Below, piece by piece: positions 1 to 12,006 of a stretch of DNA of 64,000 nt. Made by a program: the position numbers and the translations under genes. Location of the stretch: positions 620,001 to 684,000 of the forward strand of contig JAOTON010001253.1 in assembly GCA_034440635.1 (NCBI GenBank), given 5' to 3'. The notes under the pieces were generated by a model, which saw only the letters and a list, made by a program, of their open reading frames with translations, searched no databases and was not told where the DNA came from. This DNA is from Lepas anatifera. Its lineage: Eukaryota > Arthropoda > Thecostraca > Lepadidae. Each line of letters opens with the position of its first letter. The stretch's first letter is position 1.

Positions 1-2053
1 TAAAAATTACAACTTGGGGAAGGGATAAAGCCCCGCTTTTAGATCCGGCCGCGCTGACCGCGTCCTGGCGCCGGCCGCGTGACCGTCTCGGGCCTGCCAG
101 ATACAGTCGCCCGGCGCTCCGGGAGGGTGTTTGTGCCCTCGGGCGCCGTGCCCGCCATCCGCCCAGGCGGCTGGACAGAGCGGGTTCGCAGGGTGGCCTG
201 TTTTGATCGAGTACACTGTCGGAGGAATGGGGACCGCCGCAGGGTACGCGATTGGGGTAATTAGGTCTCGAATCGAGAGCGCAAGTTATCAACTTTAGAA
301 TCATAGATTTTTCGAGTATGATTTCGACCTTAACGAATGTATTAGTGCCCGTGCGGTCACGCCACCAGTCCGTCGCGGGGTTCATCTGCAATTAGCGGAG
401 TGCTCAGTCAGTCCACTTCGGGGGAGGATTAAACAAAGATGACGGCTGTGCCCAGGGTTAGGAATTTCGCGTTTATCCGGCATTTTCATTCATACAATAT
501 CGTACAATGCCTGAACCACAGATTGGTTCCCTGGATAATGGGAAGGGATAGGTATATGCGTATAGGAATACCATCCAGAGAACGTCGAATTCAAATTTGC
601 AACAAAAAAAACATGCGAACGGGGAATCTGGCTGTCTAGGTCCAAACTTTGCCCGCCACTGTTTTTTTTTTTTGCTTGAATAAGTTTTGAGGGAAACATT
701 ATTTTCGGTGACTGTATTTAGGGTAACGTTACAAGAAAATCAACCAGACATCTTCCACAGCCTGTAGTCACTTTCGGTGATCACATCTGACGGGCTGGAT
801 TCGGAGACCTGATTGTTGTTTTAGACGGTGATTTCTGTACAATGCAATTATTTCAATACACTGATGAGGGTAAGTTCGAGCGAAACGTCAGCTGTTAATT
901 CGAAATTGTAACTTAACGGAAATTATCGGTGTGTCTCACCCGAATGCTACTAAATTACCGAACTGTTAGATGGATGCATAATCACTGGCGTGCACTGCAG
1001 TGGAAAATGTACGCGTAAACTTGACACCATCTTTGAAGGGATCGGATAAGATTTTAATGACATGTCCAGGCCTGGGCACATTAGACGTGAGGCCACTTAG
1101 ATAGGATTTTAGTGAAGGCTATCGCGAGCAGATAACGATGCTAGGACTAGGTGAGAGGTATCAGCATTGAAGCTGCATAGCATGGACCAGGGCCGGGGTG
1201 GAAAGGATTTTTCTAAAACAATTAACGGCGTATCCAATCACCTAATGATGTGAGCATGGCACCCAAATCTCCACGTCTAAGGTGACTTTTCGGCGGTCTC
1301 ACCACGTCTCGAAAAAGGGGAGGTGGGGCTCTTCCGCCTCTGATCCAAATCCGAGCGCCAAAAAGGGGAATACATATAATGGAGAGGCCGAACTTTCAAC
1401 GCTTTCTGGCCTCGACAAGGTTACGAAATTCTGCGGAGGGCGAAGCTCCCGGAAAGGTAGCTGTTTTTTTTTTCAGAGTGTCCCACGAGGAGCATCCCCC
1501 ACCGAAGGGTACGGGAGGGAAAAATTTACTAGCAACATTGTTGTGGGGCTGGCCATTAGGATGGGGAATGGATGAATGGTGATTGAAGGAGTGTGCGTGT
1601 TTGTTCGAATGGAGACACGGATGTGCTAGTTTAAGGCCGGTGGGCACCTTGGCCAGAGGTGCGTGGTGCTCTGTGGTAATTCATTTCAAAAAGGGGGGAT
1701 AAATCCAGTGAACCCATGAAATACGACCCCGAAACGTCATCGAAGGGGCCATGCCATATTAGAGGTGGGTGGAAAGTCGAACAAAAAAACTAGTTAGAGC
1801 CCCTAAACAGACTGGCCGTCCCACTCTGTTCAGACATCGATTAAGGTCCAGGAGGTGACGACCGGACCGGGCGAAAAGCGCACCGTGCGCGATGAAGAAG
1901 AGCTTAGAAGATTCCAGGAGCAGTGACGACTCTCGCTGATGGGCTGAAGACGGGCGACGGCACCTTCAGTCGGCGTCAAGCACATCGGAGGGGGAGGCCC
2001 CTACAGCGCTGCCGAGCCGGGGAGCCTCTCGATGTGACGACTGCCACAAAGAA
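1..2053. other. Unassigned DNA, no gene recognised
   Basis: Only short open frames occur here, none with a recognisable domain. A GC-rich stretch lies at about 30-250. A hammerhead-like core at 861-889 is listed separately. The stretch after about 1850 leads into the 98-bp repeat array and may belong to the same mobile element, but I could not identify ends. Confidence 0.5.
861..889 (+). other. Hammerhead-ribozyme-like core
   Basis: The bases CTGATGA are followed 14 nt later by GAAACGTC. These are the conserved core halves of a hammerhead with the very short stem III found in Penelope-like elements. The segment that should form stem II (868-881) pairs poorly beyond the closing G-C, and stem I is not convincing, so this is probably a decayed copy or chance. 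No reverse transcriptase is visible nearby. Confidence 0.3.
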
Positions 2054-2540
2054 GACGAAGAAGATAAGTCCGGAGGCCGGTGGGATGGTGTTCCCCACCG
2101 GACCGGTACGGGCTCCGGCCCGTACTGGCGTAGCCGTCAGGCTATTCCGGTGAAGATGAAGATAAGTCCGGAGGCCGGTGGGATGATGTTCCCCACCGGA
2201 CCGGTATGGGCTCCGGCCCGTACTGGCGTAGCCGTCAGGCTATTCCGGTGAAGATGAAGATAAGTCCGGAGGCCGGTGGGAAGATGTTCCCCACCGGACC
2301 GGTATGGGCTCCGGCCCGTACTGGCGTAGCCGTCAGGCTATTCCGGTGAAGATGAAGATAAGTCCGGAGGCCGGTGGGATGGCGTTCCCCATCGGACCGG
2401 TACGGGTGGCAGCTCGTACTGGCGTAGCCGTCAGGCTATTCCGGTGAAGATGAATGAGGTGGAGGCCGGGGGGAGTGACGACTACTCCCGGACCGGTATG
2501 GGTGGCGACCCATATTGGCGCAGCCGACCGAGGCTGTTCC
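2054..2540 (+). repeat. 98-bp tandem repeat, about five units
   Basis: Units begin with GAAGATGAAGATAAGTCCGG; clear starts lie at 2152, 2250 and 2348, giving a 98-bp period. Each contains GGTGGGATG, CCCCACCGGACCGG and CGTAGCCGTCAGGC blocks. The last unit (from about 2446) is the most diverged and is followed by an AATAAA at about 2544. The 98-bp period is not a multiple of three, which argues against a coding repeat. It may be the internal repeat of an unidentified mobile element. Confidence 0.9.
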
Positions 2541-2544
2541 CTCA

Positions 2545-3520
2545 ATAAAGACGAGTCGTAATGACGATTACACTCGATTGTTACGCATTTTATATTTTAT
2601 AAGGGGGGAACACGGTCGGTCGCTTCGACGGAGATCGGCCGTGCAGCGGTAGGGCTCGACCGCAAATCCTATTTCCCTTTGGGTATCACGTCGACGGTAG
2701 GGTGGCCCTGGATCCCATCGCTATGCATACTATATCGATATACATATATAACGACGATGAGAAAAACCGAGAAAAGTATAACGATAATTAGTCAGCTGTG
2801 GCTATGCAATTTACCATGGGGTACATAGTAGCGGAGGGGATATTTTGATATCGGGGACCCCCGATTGCCACCAATCCGGGCCTTTGCGATTGGGGAGAGC
2901 CTACGGAGGTGAGGAGCTCCCTATGTGCGATTGATGAGGCGTGCCCCGTAAGCTTAGCGGTGGAAACTGGCGTTTATTATTGTTTCGGACAGGGAGGAAG
3001 CTACGTATTATTCATAAATTCAGGAGACATAGTCGGTCCCCGACACCGCTCCTATGCGGGTTAGTTGGGAAGGAGCGCTCCGGGGCCGGCGGCACTAAGA
3101 TGTTAATTTACGCAGATATTTATTTGGCCTAACGCGAATATTCTAAAATCACCAAAAAAGGGGGGGTATACGCATGTTGGCTCATACATTGGGAGCTTAT
3201 TTGGCTATGTGCATGAAATGGCTCATTGTTTGTTGTACCTGCGTGTCTTATGTGTCTCGCTAACGGTCCTGGAGGCGCGCCCAGCTCCTGACCGCATCGC
3301 CTGTCTCCCTAAAATATTCCGTAACGGGTGGTGGAGGGAATGGCCGCACAGAACAACACCGGTGCCAGGCCCCACAAGAGCAAAAAAACCCGTTTCCCGA
3401 GAAACCCCCGTTACAGACCCGGGGTAAAAAAGTTCAGGGATTGTGGGAAAATGATGGGGTGAGAGATAGAGTCCTCAACCGTGGTGCTGCGCCTCGTCGT
3501 TTTTCGGTTATCTCGGAAAA
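2545..3520. other. Unassigned DNA
   Basis: No gene, RNA or repeat could be recognised. Short open frames lack domains. Poly-G runs and a short TATA-rich stretch near 2725-2750 are the only compositional features. Confidence 0.5.
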
Positions 3521-3562
3521 ACCTTAGGGGGCCATCGATGGCCTCCGGTGGGGCGAGGGTTA
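3521..3562 (+). mobile_element. Right-end fragment of a TTAA-type element
   Basis: The sequence ends in GGGGCGAGGGTTAA. This matches the right end of the element at 45262-46526 (GGGCGAGGG then TTAA) and its preceding context (a CATYGATG...CTC block). The matching left end was not found, so this is a truncated copy. Confidence 0.45.
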
Positions 3563-4262
3563 AGAAGAAGTCTGAAAAGTTCCTTCGTTAATTGAAAAAA
3601 ACATGACTAGGTTCAGTTCGTCTTCACCGGGACTCCCTTCCAGCGATACTGGATTCGATACAGAAGCCCGAGTCACCCCCAGGAAGACACCAGAGTTTTT
3701 AAAGGACACCGGAAAACTGTGTACAATTTCGGAATGTGACTGCTTATCTCTGGTTCGGAGAATAGATACAAACCTAGGATTTCTTTGATCGTATCAAATT
3801 CTTCTATGAAACCTTCTTCTGAAGAGCCACAAAGCAAAGATTATTTAATAAACCTAATTTTAAATAATCAGGTTGAAAAATAAAACTCGCGAATGAGTTG
3901 GCATTTTCAATTTTGAACTCCTGGTGTGTCGAATTGGCCCTGATGCGCGACTTCCTTGCCGCAGTCACTTAACGCGCATAAGCCTTCGGGACCGAAGCAC
4001 GTCTAATATTTATGAGAATTGGTACACTTGCACCTGGTAAGGGACAATCAGCGAGATAACCTTAGGCATGTCTAGGCTATAACCAAGGCCGTGCGTGCAG
4101 AGAATCTAAAATATTTGGGGTCAATTTATGTTTTAACGCCTAAAGTATGATATCTTCGACATAAATAATCAGTCTCATTAATTTTCATCATGTCTGTAAC
4201 AGTCCAGTTTCATCGACTTTCATCATATTTGTAACATGTTTAACTGAGTAATAGGCTCGTGC
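3563..4262. other. Unassigned AT-rich DNA
   Basis: No gene or recognisable repeat. One 61-codon open frame at 3603-3788 has no known domain and is most likely chance. Confidence 0.5.
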
Positions 4263-4960
4263 CTAGATACACTGAAAAAAGTACGCCAGAAATTGGATTT
4301 TTTCTACGGTGCACACTCACTCTTCTTTCCATGAATATGCTGCACCCGATATTTTTAGATTGAGAAGCGTAAAATGCCATGAAATAGGAATAATAAAACC
4401 CCAACCCGTTGGGTGTGAAAATATCAACTACCAAAAAGTACGCCACTTTTAGGATTATTTCTACGGTGCCAAAATCAACTCCTCTTTCCAGCATTATTCT
4501 GCAACCCATTTTACACCGGTGTAATGCAAAAATGCATGTGTTTTGAGGGAATATTATTATACCACTGGAGTAAAAAGATTGTCAGCTAAACCGGAAGAGT
4601 GTAAACTGGAAGTAAGGGAGTAAAAATAGATTACAATGTGAAATTCCTGGCGTATAAAATCTTTGCAAGGTGCAAAATGAACCCGCGTTCAATATTACAT
4701 TGCCGCGGAAACGAAACACCGATTAAAAAACGACCCAGTTTATTCTCATGGAGCGTTTGAGGTCAGTTTAGTCTGATTAGACCGATTGATATACACCCTG
4801 ATAAACATACGCAACGCGACGGAGAGTTTAAATCATTTGTTTTCATACTCACTTCTAATAATCTACATAAATACCTCTAATTTGCACTCTAATCTGGAAC
4901 AGTATTTAAATCAACCTTCAATCACTAGAATTATTTAGTTCCTCTTTGCACAAACATCAC
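4263..4960 (+). mobile_element. Dispersed repeat family C, copy 1 (DNA-transposon-like)
   Basis: This stretch aligns in reverse complement with about 14430-15110. Shared landmarks include CACTGAAAAAAGTACGCC at the start, TGCAAAAATGCATGTG, a GAACGCGGGTTCA block (here GAACCCGCGTTCA) and GGAGAGTTTAAATCA near the other end. The end TACACTGAAAAAA suggests a terminal inverted repeat next to TA. Internally, a GGCACCGTAGAAA block recurs twice. No transposase was found, so it is non-autonomous or degraded. Confidence 0.7.
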
Positions 4961-5135
4961 TATAGTGATGTCTGTGTTTGATACCTATGTTTGATACCTA
5001 TAGGTATATGGCTTTTGTCATAGGCTTCTTCGTTTTACACTTCCCAAATTTTCCTCTTTCATATCCGCTTATCACTACATCATTTCCACTCATCACCGTA
5101 AATCACCTCTTTGAGGCACTGCACAGCTTTCTTAA

Positions 5136-5700
5136 CACGCGCACTGAAGGGGGTCTCGGAGGCCAGCCCCTAACTTTTTTCCGAGGTGGCCGGAGAACCG
5201 TTCATGGCCAAAAACGATAACTTTACCTAGGTAATGGCCTCTGTGACCTGTTACTAAATCTGATTAAAGCAAAGGTCACCCACCATTGGTTAGCTTATAT
5301 CCTGAGGGGCACCCAGTGAAAAATCGGAATATGATTTTCTTTTTAATTTTAGATCTAAAGAGGAGTTCACAAGGTCACGAGGTCAAAACCTGACCTGAAG
5401 TCAATTTTTTTATTTTGCTTATCTGAACCGGTGTATCTTCTATATAGCGATATTCATAAACATTAATTTAGATCAGCCACCTTTAAGATACAAAATTATT
5501 TCTGATTCAATGTTCGTGTTAGCCTTGGAAATTTCATGACCTCTATCTGGTGACCTCTTTCACCTTTGGACCTGAAAATGGGCCCAAATTGTTATTTTGT
5601 ATGGAGAGCCTTGGGTAAAAGTTTGGTGGAAATCCGAGGAGTGGGTCATGTTTGACTTTTTCGTGCTTACCTAGACGATTTTTCCTAGAATGACTCATCT
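5136..5700 (+). mobile_element. TTAA-type element family B, left part
   Basis: A TTAA at 5132-5135 is followed by CACGCGCACTGAAGGGGG and then a GAGGTGGCCGRAGAACCGTTC block. Both are shared with 48488-48575. The downstream part has the same style of GGTCA-rich sequence. No right end was found before about 5760, so the copy is truncated. Confidence 0.6.
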
Positions 5701-6039
5701 ATGTTCCGAGAGTGGCTAACAAAAGCATCAGTATCGGCGTGGGGGGGGGTTGAAACCCCTATACTGATCGGAAACGGGTACGTTTGATATCTTTGCTGGA
5801 ATATTATTGGATATGCTTAATTCAAGTGAAAATATATGTTATCACTAGCTCACCACTGTGGATCCGGGTCTCTTGTAGAAAATCCTTGACGACGTCCTGG
5901 ATGCCAGACAAAGATATGTATATAAACGATTCATTCAGGCCCATTGAGGCAAATTCAACAGCTCTTTGCTATTTGCTGCACTTAGCTAGAATTTTTTAGC
6001 CTTCGTTTCTTCTCCACGGCTAGACTAAACTCATAATTG
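5701..6039. other. Unassigned DNA
   Basis: Contains a run of nine or more G at about 5742 and short chance open frames. Nothing is recognisable. Confidence 0.4.
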
Positions 6040-6213
6040 TTGGGGATTAACGACGCACCAACTGCCAGGGTCATACGGCGTCGCCAACTCTCACCCTGTT
6101 GGAAGGGATTTTGGGGATCAGATCGACTTATTCAGAGGCTCCGCCGGGACTTGAACCCGGGACCGGTGGCTTAGAAGACAAGGGTACTATCCACTAAGCC
6201 ACCTCATCCCCCA
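6040..6213 (-). mobile_element. tRNA-derived SINE
   Basis: Read on the minus strand it starts with a tRNA-like head: an A-box-like TGGCTTAGTGGATAG and a B box GGTTCAAGTCC. A body follows with GAGAGTTGGCGACGCCGTAT, then a tail CGTCGTTAATCCCCAACAAT. The body and tail match 61975-62098. The putative acceptor-stem halves of the head do not pair, so it is not a functional tRNA gene. The head of 57130-57330 is a related but different tRNA-like sequence. Confidence 0.8.
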
Positions 6214-6231
6214 GACTAACCTCCACGCGTC

Positions 6232-6740
6232 AACACTGAAAAAACAACACCTCAAGCGTAGAATTGCAATTTGTCTGCTGCTAAAATTACCCCATTATCA
6301 AGAATTTGTTTAGAATTCTTGGTAAATATATTCCGACATCCAGCTTAATATTAGAAGAAGAGGTGTAATATTACACGCATGTGGTAAATTAATCACTATT
6401 TCATTTTAGCACAGTGCAGTTCCATTCTTACTGAAAATGCAAAGGTGTAATTGTATCACCTCAGAGTATTTCTATGGAACTCACAAACTGCCCCAAGAAT
6501 AGTTTCACTCTCCTGTGGTGAAACAATCCTGCCAATAGATTAAAACAAGTTCTTGAATGATTAAACTACCCTAGATGAAGGTATTTATTCTTCTGATTTT
6601 TGTTTTGGTGTGTTTCTATGATGGAGGAAGGTATGTTTTTACTACAGTTTACACGTGGGTGGAATCGCGCCATTTCCTTTCTGCTTCAATTCTGAGCTTG
6701 AACTACCCACCGCAGTTCCGCATTCAGAGGATTGATCACG
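6232..6740 (+). mobile_element. Family C, second segment of copy 1
   Basis: Starts with CACTGAAAAAACAACACC and aligns in reverse complement with about 15110-15613. Shared blocks include CTGTGGTGAAACAATYCTGCC and TGAGCTTGAA. In copy 2 this segment is directly contiguous with the segment corresponding to 4263-4960. Here they are separated by about 1.3 kb holding a family B fragment and a SINE, and their order is changed. Confidence 0.65.
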
Positions 6741-7267
6741 ACTCGTACAGGTAGGAGAGATTGATGAGAACTGGGACGCAGGAGAAGTGGGACACCCCCA
6801 TTATTGAATCCACGAGTGAGCCAAAAATATAATTTTCAGCTGATTTCCGCACTATACGTGCCGCTGCACATCACGAGGGCGTCAACTTCCTTTTCCGGTG
6901 GGTGCTGGAAGCGAGAGGTGAGTGCTCCTTAAAAGTTAATTTTTACGTTTTCTTGAGTGGCTATTCTGTTAAATATGCAACCAAAAAGTTCTTTATTTTG
7001 GTGCAATAAAGTTGGTGTCGCATTCTCCATCGATCTGTCCCAGCTTCGAACAACGAAAGGGGTTTTAATTTTGCTGACATCGCAATTCTGAAAAATGGCG
7101 GGTTGAGGAGAACTGGAACAAGTTGTCCCCCTTCTCCCCTTGCTGTCCAGCCTATCCATGTACTGTACTTGGATTGATTGTACCTACATATTTGTACTTT
7201 GATGGAAATATGATTGTATCGTATTTTTAGCTAGAGAGATCATGGTCATCAACTTGTTTTTTCTTCT
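6741..7267. other. Unassigned DNA
   Basis: No gene, RNA or repeat recognised. The 76-codon open frame at 6929-7159 on the minus strand has no known domain. Confidence 0.5.
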
Positions 7268-7275
7268 CCCGTGGT

Positions 7276-8900
7276 CAGGGGCGCAGCCAGGGGGGGCACA
7301 GGAGGCACGTGCCCCCCCATCGGTGCCGGGGTGCCCTTTTGATTGTCAGGTGGTGTACCCTATTTGGGCCGTGCCGCTCGAATTTTAGTGCCCTACGCCG
7401 TTGAGCCTGGATGGAACTAGACTGCATTTAGCGATTTAAGCTATTGTTTGACAATTAAGTGCCTTTTTGGTCAGTTAGGGCATTCTGTCGCCTTTCCAAG
7501 CATCCGGGAGGAGTATAGGCACATAAGCTGTTTCCAGAAAATGCCTCATCGTCGCCAATAATCGTACGGGCGGAGCTAATCTGGTGCCCCTTGAGCTCAT
7601 CTGGTGCCCCCTGAGCGCTGGTGTTGGCCCCTGGAGCTGATCATATGCCCCCTGAGCTAATCTGATGCCCTCGTAGTCAATTTGGTGCCCCCCCTGAGAA
7701 AATAATTGTGCCTTCTGAACCTATATAATGCTCTCTGAGTTAGTCTGATGCCTCCGAGCTTGCCTGGTGTCCTATTAGCTGTTTTAGTGTCTCTTGGGCT
7801 GATCCGGGCCCCTGAACTTATTTAATGCCTCCCGGAGTTTACTGTCCAGGGGCGCAGCCAGGGGACACAGGGGGCATGTGCCCCCATCGTGCCGGGTGCC
7901 CATTTGATTGCCAGGTGGTGTACCCCGTTTGGGCCATGCCGCTCGAAATTTAGTGCCCTAGGCCGTTGAACCTAGATGGAACTAGAGTACATTTAGCGAT
8001 TTCAACTATTGTTTGACAATTAAGTGCCTCTTTTAGTCAGCTAGGGAATTTTGTCGCCTTTCCAAGCACCCGGGAAGAGTATGGGCACATAATCCGTTTC
8101 CAGATAATGCCTCATCGACGCCAATAATCGTACGAGCAGAGCTCATCTGGTGCCCCCTGGAGCTAATCATGTGCCCTCTGAGCTGATCTGGTGCCCTTGT
8201 AGTCAATCTGGTGCCCCCCTTAGAGAATAATTGAGCCTTCTGAACCTATATAATACTCTTTGAGTTAGTCTGATGCCTCCGAGCTTGCCTGGTGCCCTAT
8301 TAGCGGTTTTAGTGCCCCTTGAGCTGATTGGGGCCCCTGAGCTTATTTAATGCCTCCCGGAGTTTATCTACTGACCAGGGGTGCAGCCAGGGGGGCACAG
8401 GGGCACGTGCCCCCATCACTGCCGGGGTGCCCTTTTGATGTCCAGGTGGTGTACCCAATTTGGGCCGTGCCGCTCGAAATTTAGTGCCCTACGCCGTTGA
8501 AACGAAATGTAACTGGACCGCATGTAGCGATTTGTTGGACAATTCAATACCTTTTTCGGTCAGCTATGGCATTCTGTCGCCTTTCCAAGCACCCGGGAAG
8601 ATTATGGGCACCTGGTAGGTGTCCACCTAATGCCTCATCGTCGCCAATAATTGTACGGGTGAAGCTAATCTGGTTCCCCTTGAGCTCATCTCGTGGCCTC
8701 TCAGCTGGTCTTGGCCCCTTGAGATGATTACTTACCCTCTAAGCTGATCTGGTGCCCCTGAGTAAATCGAGTGCCCCACTGAGCAAATAATTGTGCCTCC
8801 TGAACCTATATAATGCCCTCTGAGTTAGTCTAATGCCTCCGAGCTTGCTTGATGCCCTAATAGCTAATATAGTGCCCCTGGAGCTGATTCGTGCCCCCGA
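7276..8900 (+). repeat. Three direct repeats of about 0.53-0.57 kb, each restarting with the hAT terminus
   Basis: Units start at 7276, 7847 and 8376. Each begins with a copy of the element end (CAGGGGYGCAGCCAGG) and continues through GTGCCGGGGTGCCC and TTTAGTGCCCTA blocks. The internal copies of the terminus suggest duplication or repeated insertion of the left end. Confidence 0.85.
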
Positions 8901-10340
8901 GCTGATCTCATGCCTCCCCAAGTTGATCTACTGTATCCTAAGTCAATATAGTGCCTCTTCAGCTAACTAGGTGCTCCCTCAGCTGATTATTGATGTCTCC
9001 TTAGATGGTCTGGTGCCCTCTGAGCTGGTTTGGTGGGCCCTGAGCCCATCTTGTGTTCCCGGAGCTGTTATGTTGCTCCCTGAGCTGATTTAGGCCCCTG
9101 CCATAGCCTGGGGGCTGGGAGCTGATCTGGGCCCCCGAGCGGATCGATCTGATGCCACCTGAGCTGCACTAATGCCCCTGATTCGATCTGGTGCCTCCTG
9201 AGTCCATCTGATGCCCTCTGAGCTAGTCTGGCGCCCCTGAACTAATCTGGTGCCCTTTCAGCTGACCTGGGCCTCCTTACGTGATTTCATAAGCAGCTCT
9301 AAAGTCCTGAGCTGAGCTGGGCCCACAGAGGCTGATGAGGGCCCCTGAGATGGTATGGGGCTCCTGAGCTGATTAAGTGCCTCTTGACTTGATCTGGTAT
9401 TCCCGAGCTGGCCGGGGACCACTGATCTGATTCTTTGTACCCGAAGCTGATCTGGTGCCCTATGGGCATCTGGTGTCCCCTGATGAACAGCTCTGGGGCT
9501 TTTGAACTGATTGGGCCCCGAGCTGGTGAGGGATCCCTGAGCTGATTTAGTGCCCCTGACTTGAACTTGCCCCCTGAGCTGATCGATCTGGTGCACCTTG
9601 AGCAGATATACTGGCCCCTGAACTTAACTAATACCCCCTGAGTCGATCTGGTGCCTCCTGAGTCATCATTGTGTCTCCTGAGCCCATCTGATTCCCTCTG
9701 AGCTAGTCTGGTGCTCCATGGCTAGTGCGGTGCCCTGTAAGCTGACCCGGGCCTCCTGGGTTGATTACGTGATTTCCTGAGCAGCTCCCAGGCCCTCAGC
9801 TGAGCTGGGCCCACAGGGGCTGGTGAAGGCCCCTGAGATGGTATGGGGTTCCTGAGCTGATTAAGTGCCTCCTGACTTGATCTGGTATTCCCGAGCTGAT
9901 CTGGGGCCCGAGCTGGTCGGGGACCACTGATCTGATTGTTTGTCCCCGAAGCTGATCTGGTGCCTTATGGGGCGATCTGGTGTTCCCTGAGCAGCTCTGG
10001 GGCTCCTGAACTGATTGGGCCCCTAGCTGGTTAGGGATCACTGAGCTGATTTGGTGCCCCTGACTTGATCTTGCCCCCTGATCTGACTTGAGGCCCCTGA
10101 ACTGATCTGGGGCCCCAAGAGCTTATCTGGGGCCCAAGAGCGGATCTGGGTTCTGAGGGTACCCTGAGCTGGTCTGGGCGCTGAGCTTGTGAGAGCCCCT
10201 AATGTTGGCTTGAGGCCCCCTGAGGTGATCTGGCGCCTTAAACTGTTCTGGTGCTTCTTGAACTGGTTTAAAGCCCTATGAGCCTATTCTGTGGCCCATT
10301 GAGCTAGTCTGATGACCTTATCTATGGGGCCAATGAGCTA
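8680..10340 (+). repeat. Degenerate short tandem array, unit near GAGCTGATCTGGTGCCCCT
   Basis: About 1.6 kb is built from 17-22-bp monomers with consensus (T)GAGCTGATCTGGTGCCCC. The repeats are strongly diverged, with a partial higher-order duplication: 9180-9600 resembles 9640-10080. Long frames on the minus strand across it, such as 9258-9596, are repeat artefacts. Confidence 0.85.
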
Positions 10341-11218
10341 GTCTAGTCCCTGGGAAAGATGGGGAATAAGAACACGATGGAAACTCCCCTTGTAAAACGG
10401 AGCTAACGAGGAATGAGGAATCTCTAAAACGGCTTGTGATGCCTTGGCACCCCTGGTTATATAAATTACTTATTATACTGGTGGATTCTGGGAAGTGATG
10501 ATAAAAAGGCATGTGCCCCTCAGTTCAAAGGACAGTCCCTCAACCAGGATTTCTATTAATTAATTTAAATGAAGAACAAGTTTTCACAATTTTCAGCTCT
10601 GTCCCACCATGCCCATCCAAACCACCCCATTCACCTCTTCTTTACTCTTAACTGGGACCGATCCTTGAGAATGTGGAACTTAATAAGCGCGTTCAAAAGG
10701 TATCTCCCAAATTATTCCGGCAGCAAAAATTCTGTTCTTCCAAAGACACTATGCCACTCCTCGTCCCACGGCGATTGTGGGAGGCAAGAAACTTTATCCG
10801 CGTTCAGCCAGGGCTCACTCGTTACGACAAAACCAATGGGCATAACGAATAAATTTTCGACTCCAATATGCCTTAACTTGCACATGGTAACAGATATCAC
10901 GTGCTCCGCTGATTTCTCTGACGTTAAGTACTTGCATGAGTTGACTGATTTGCACTTAAATATATCCAAAACAGTCGTGTTTCGGCTACTTCCATGGCAT
11001 TTTGATGATTTTTTTCTTTTCGGTTTTAATAAAGTTTTTCTTGTCCGTCAATGATTTATTTGCATTTTTATTGAGCCAAAGATGCCCAAAAAATGATATA
11101 AACAAAGATATGGCAAGTTTTTTAGGTTACGTTAAAAAATGGCCCTTTTTTCCCGGGGTGCCCTTCAAAGTTGGTGTGCCCCCCATACCAAAGCTCTGGC
11201 TGCGCCCCTGCCCGTTGT

Positions 11219-11828
11219 TTATAAATCGAGGTCAGTATACAGATCATAAGTTCAATATGGCGGACTTATCGATGAAAAATACGACATTTCACCAATGCTA
11301 GCACCAGGTACGAATCCAAGTGAGGGGGGGCGATAAGGCGATCGCCCTCGCCTTGGGCTCACCTTAAGCAATGAAAAGAAACGCCCCTCGCCACAGCCAC
11401 TGCCCCCCCGCAAAGGGGCCCGGCGGCTACGGCTGTACCCCAGCCCCTCAAATTGCCTTCAAAATGCCACTCAAATGTAGCGTACACGGGTCCCTTGTAG
11501 TCCACTTAGAGCCTCTGAGTGTGCGACTGGACCTCTCAGAATTTACCCCTGACCCACTGCCGAAGCCGAGCCCCCATTCTCAGCAATTGCAGAGCATTCC
11601 CCCTGTGTTTTACCCGGGCCCCCTGTGACTGCAGCCGGGCCCCCGCCCCGCCATTGGCGTCGCCCTAGATGTTCGAGTGGGGGGGATGGTGATAAAACAC
11701 TACCTACATCAGTTAGACCCTGCATATTCAATGCTATTTTCGGCCAAAAGAGCTGGCGTCCTTCTCACTTTCTCTCCAAAAGAGGGGGCCCAGTCCTTCC
11801 CCAGGTCCCCAATGGCAACGCCCTGTGG

Positions 11829-11829
<1 letters not shown>
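11219..11829. other. Unassigned GC-rich DNA
   Basis: Contains C-rich stretches and short frames with no known domain. Nothing could be assigned. Confidence 0.4.

Positions 11830-11893
<64 letters not shown>
11830..11893. repeat. (TA)n microsatellite
   Basis: An uninterrupted alternating AT tract of about 64 bp that directly abuts the inverted tRNA-like unit. Confidence 0.97.
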
Positions 11894-11895
<2 letters not shown>

Positions 11896-11931
11896 TTATA
11901 GACTGTTGTAATTTTGCAGCTTTGGAAAATT

Positions 11932-12006
11932 GCTCCTAAGCTGGGACTCGAACCCAGGTCTCCGGATTTCCGGCCCGGCATGCTAACCACTACACCACTC
12001 AGGAGC
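11932..12006 (-). mobile_element. tRNA-like module, inverted copy
   Basis: A 75-nt minus-strand sequence with an A-box-like GTGTAGTGGTTAGCATG, a B box GGGTTCGAGTCCC and a closed terminal stem. It matches the two plus-strand modules at 12166 and 12389. The terminal stem is 9 bp instead of the usual 7. Confidence 0.75.

Larger units (their letters stand above)
7276..11210. mobile_element. Non-autonomous hAT-like element with internal repeat arrays
   Basis: The left end CAGGGGCGCAGCCAG is repeated in inverted form at the right end (CTGGCTGCGCCCCTG). The flanking 8 bp are CCCGTGGT (7268-7275) and CCCGTTGT (11211-11218), differing at one base. An 8-bp duplication and CAGGGG-type ends are characteristic of the hAT superfamily. 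The interior holds three ~0.55-kb direct repeats and then a long degenerate ~20-bp array. The last ~0.85 kb has open frames at 10569-11054 (+) and 10712-10969 (-) that I do not recognise. No transposase is visible. Confidence 0.8.

Noticed and set aside
6130..6213. Functional tRNA-Arg(TCT) gene on the minus strand
   Set aside because: The acceptor-stem halves do not pair and the sequence continues into a SINE body and tail shared with another locus.
10569..11054. 161-codon frame inside the hAT-like element as a transposase
   Set aside because: I see no RNase H-like motif or hAT dimerisation signature, and the opposite strand is also open, so no function is assigned.
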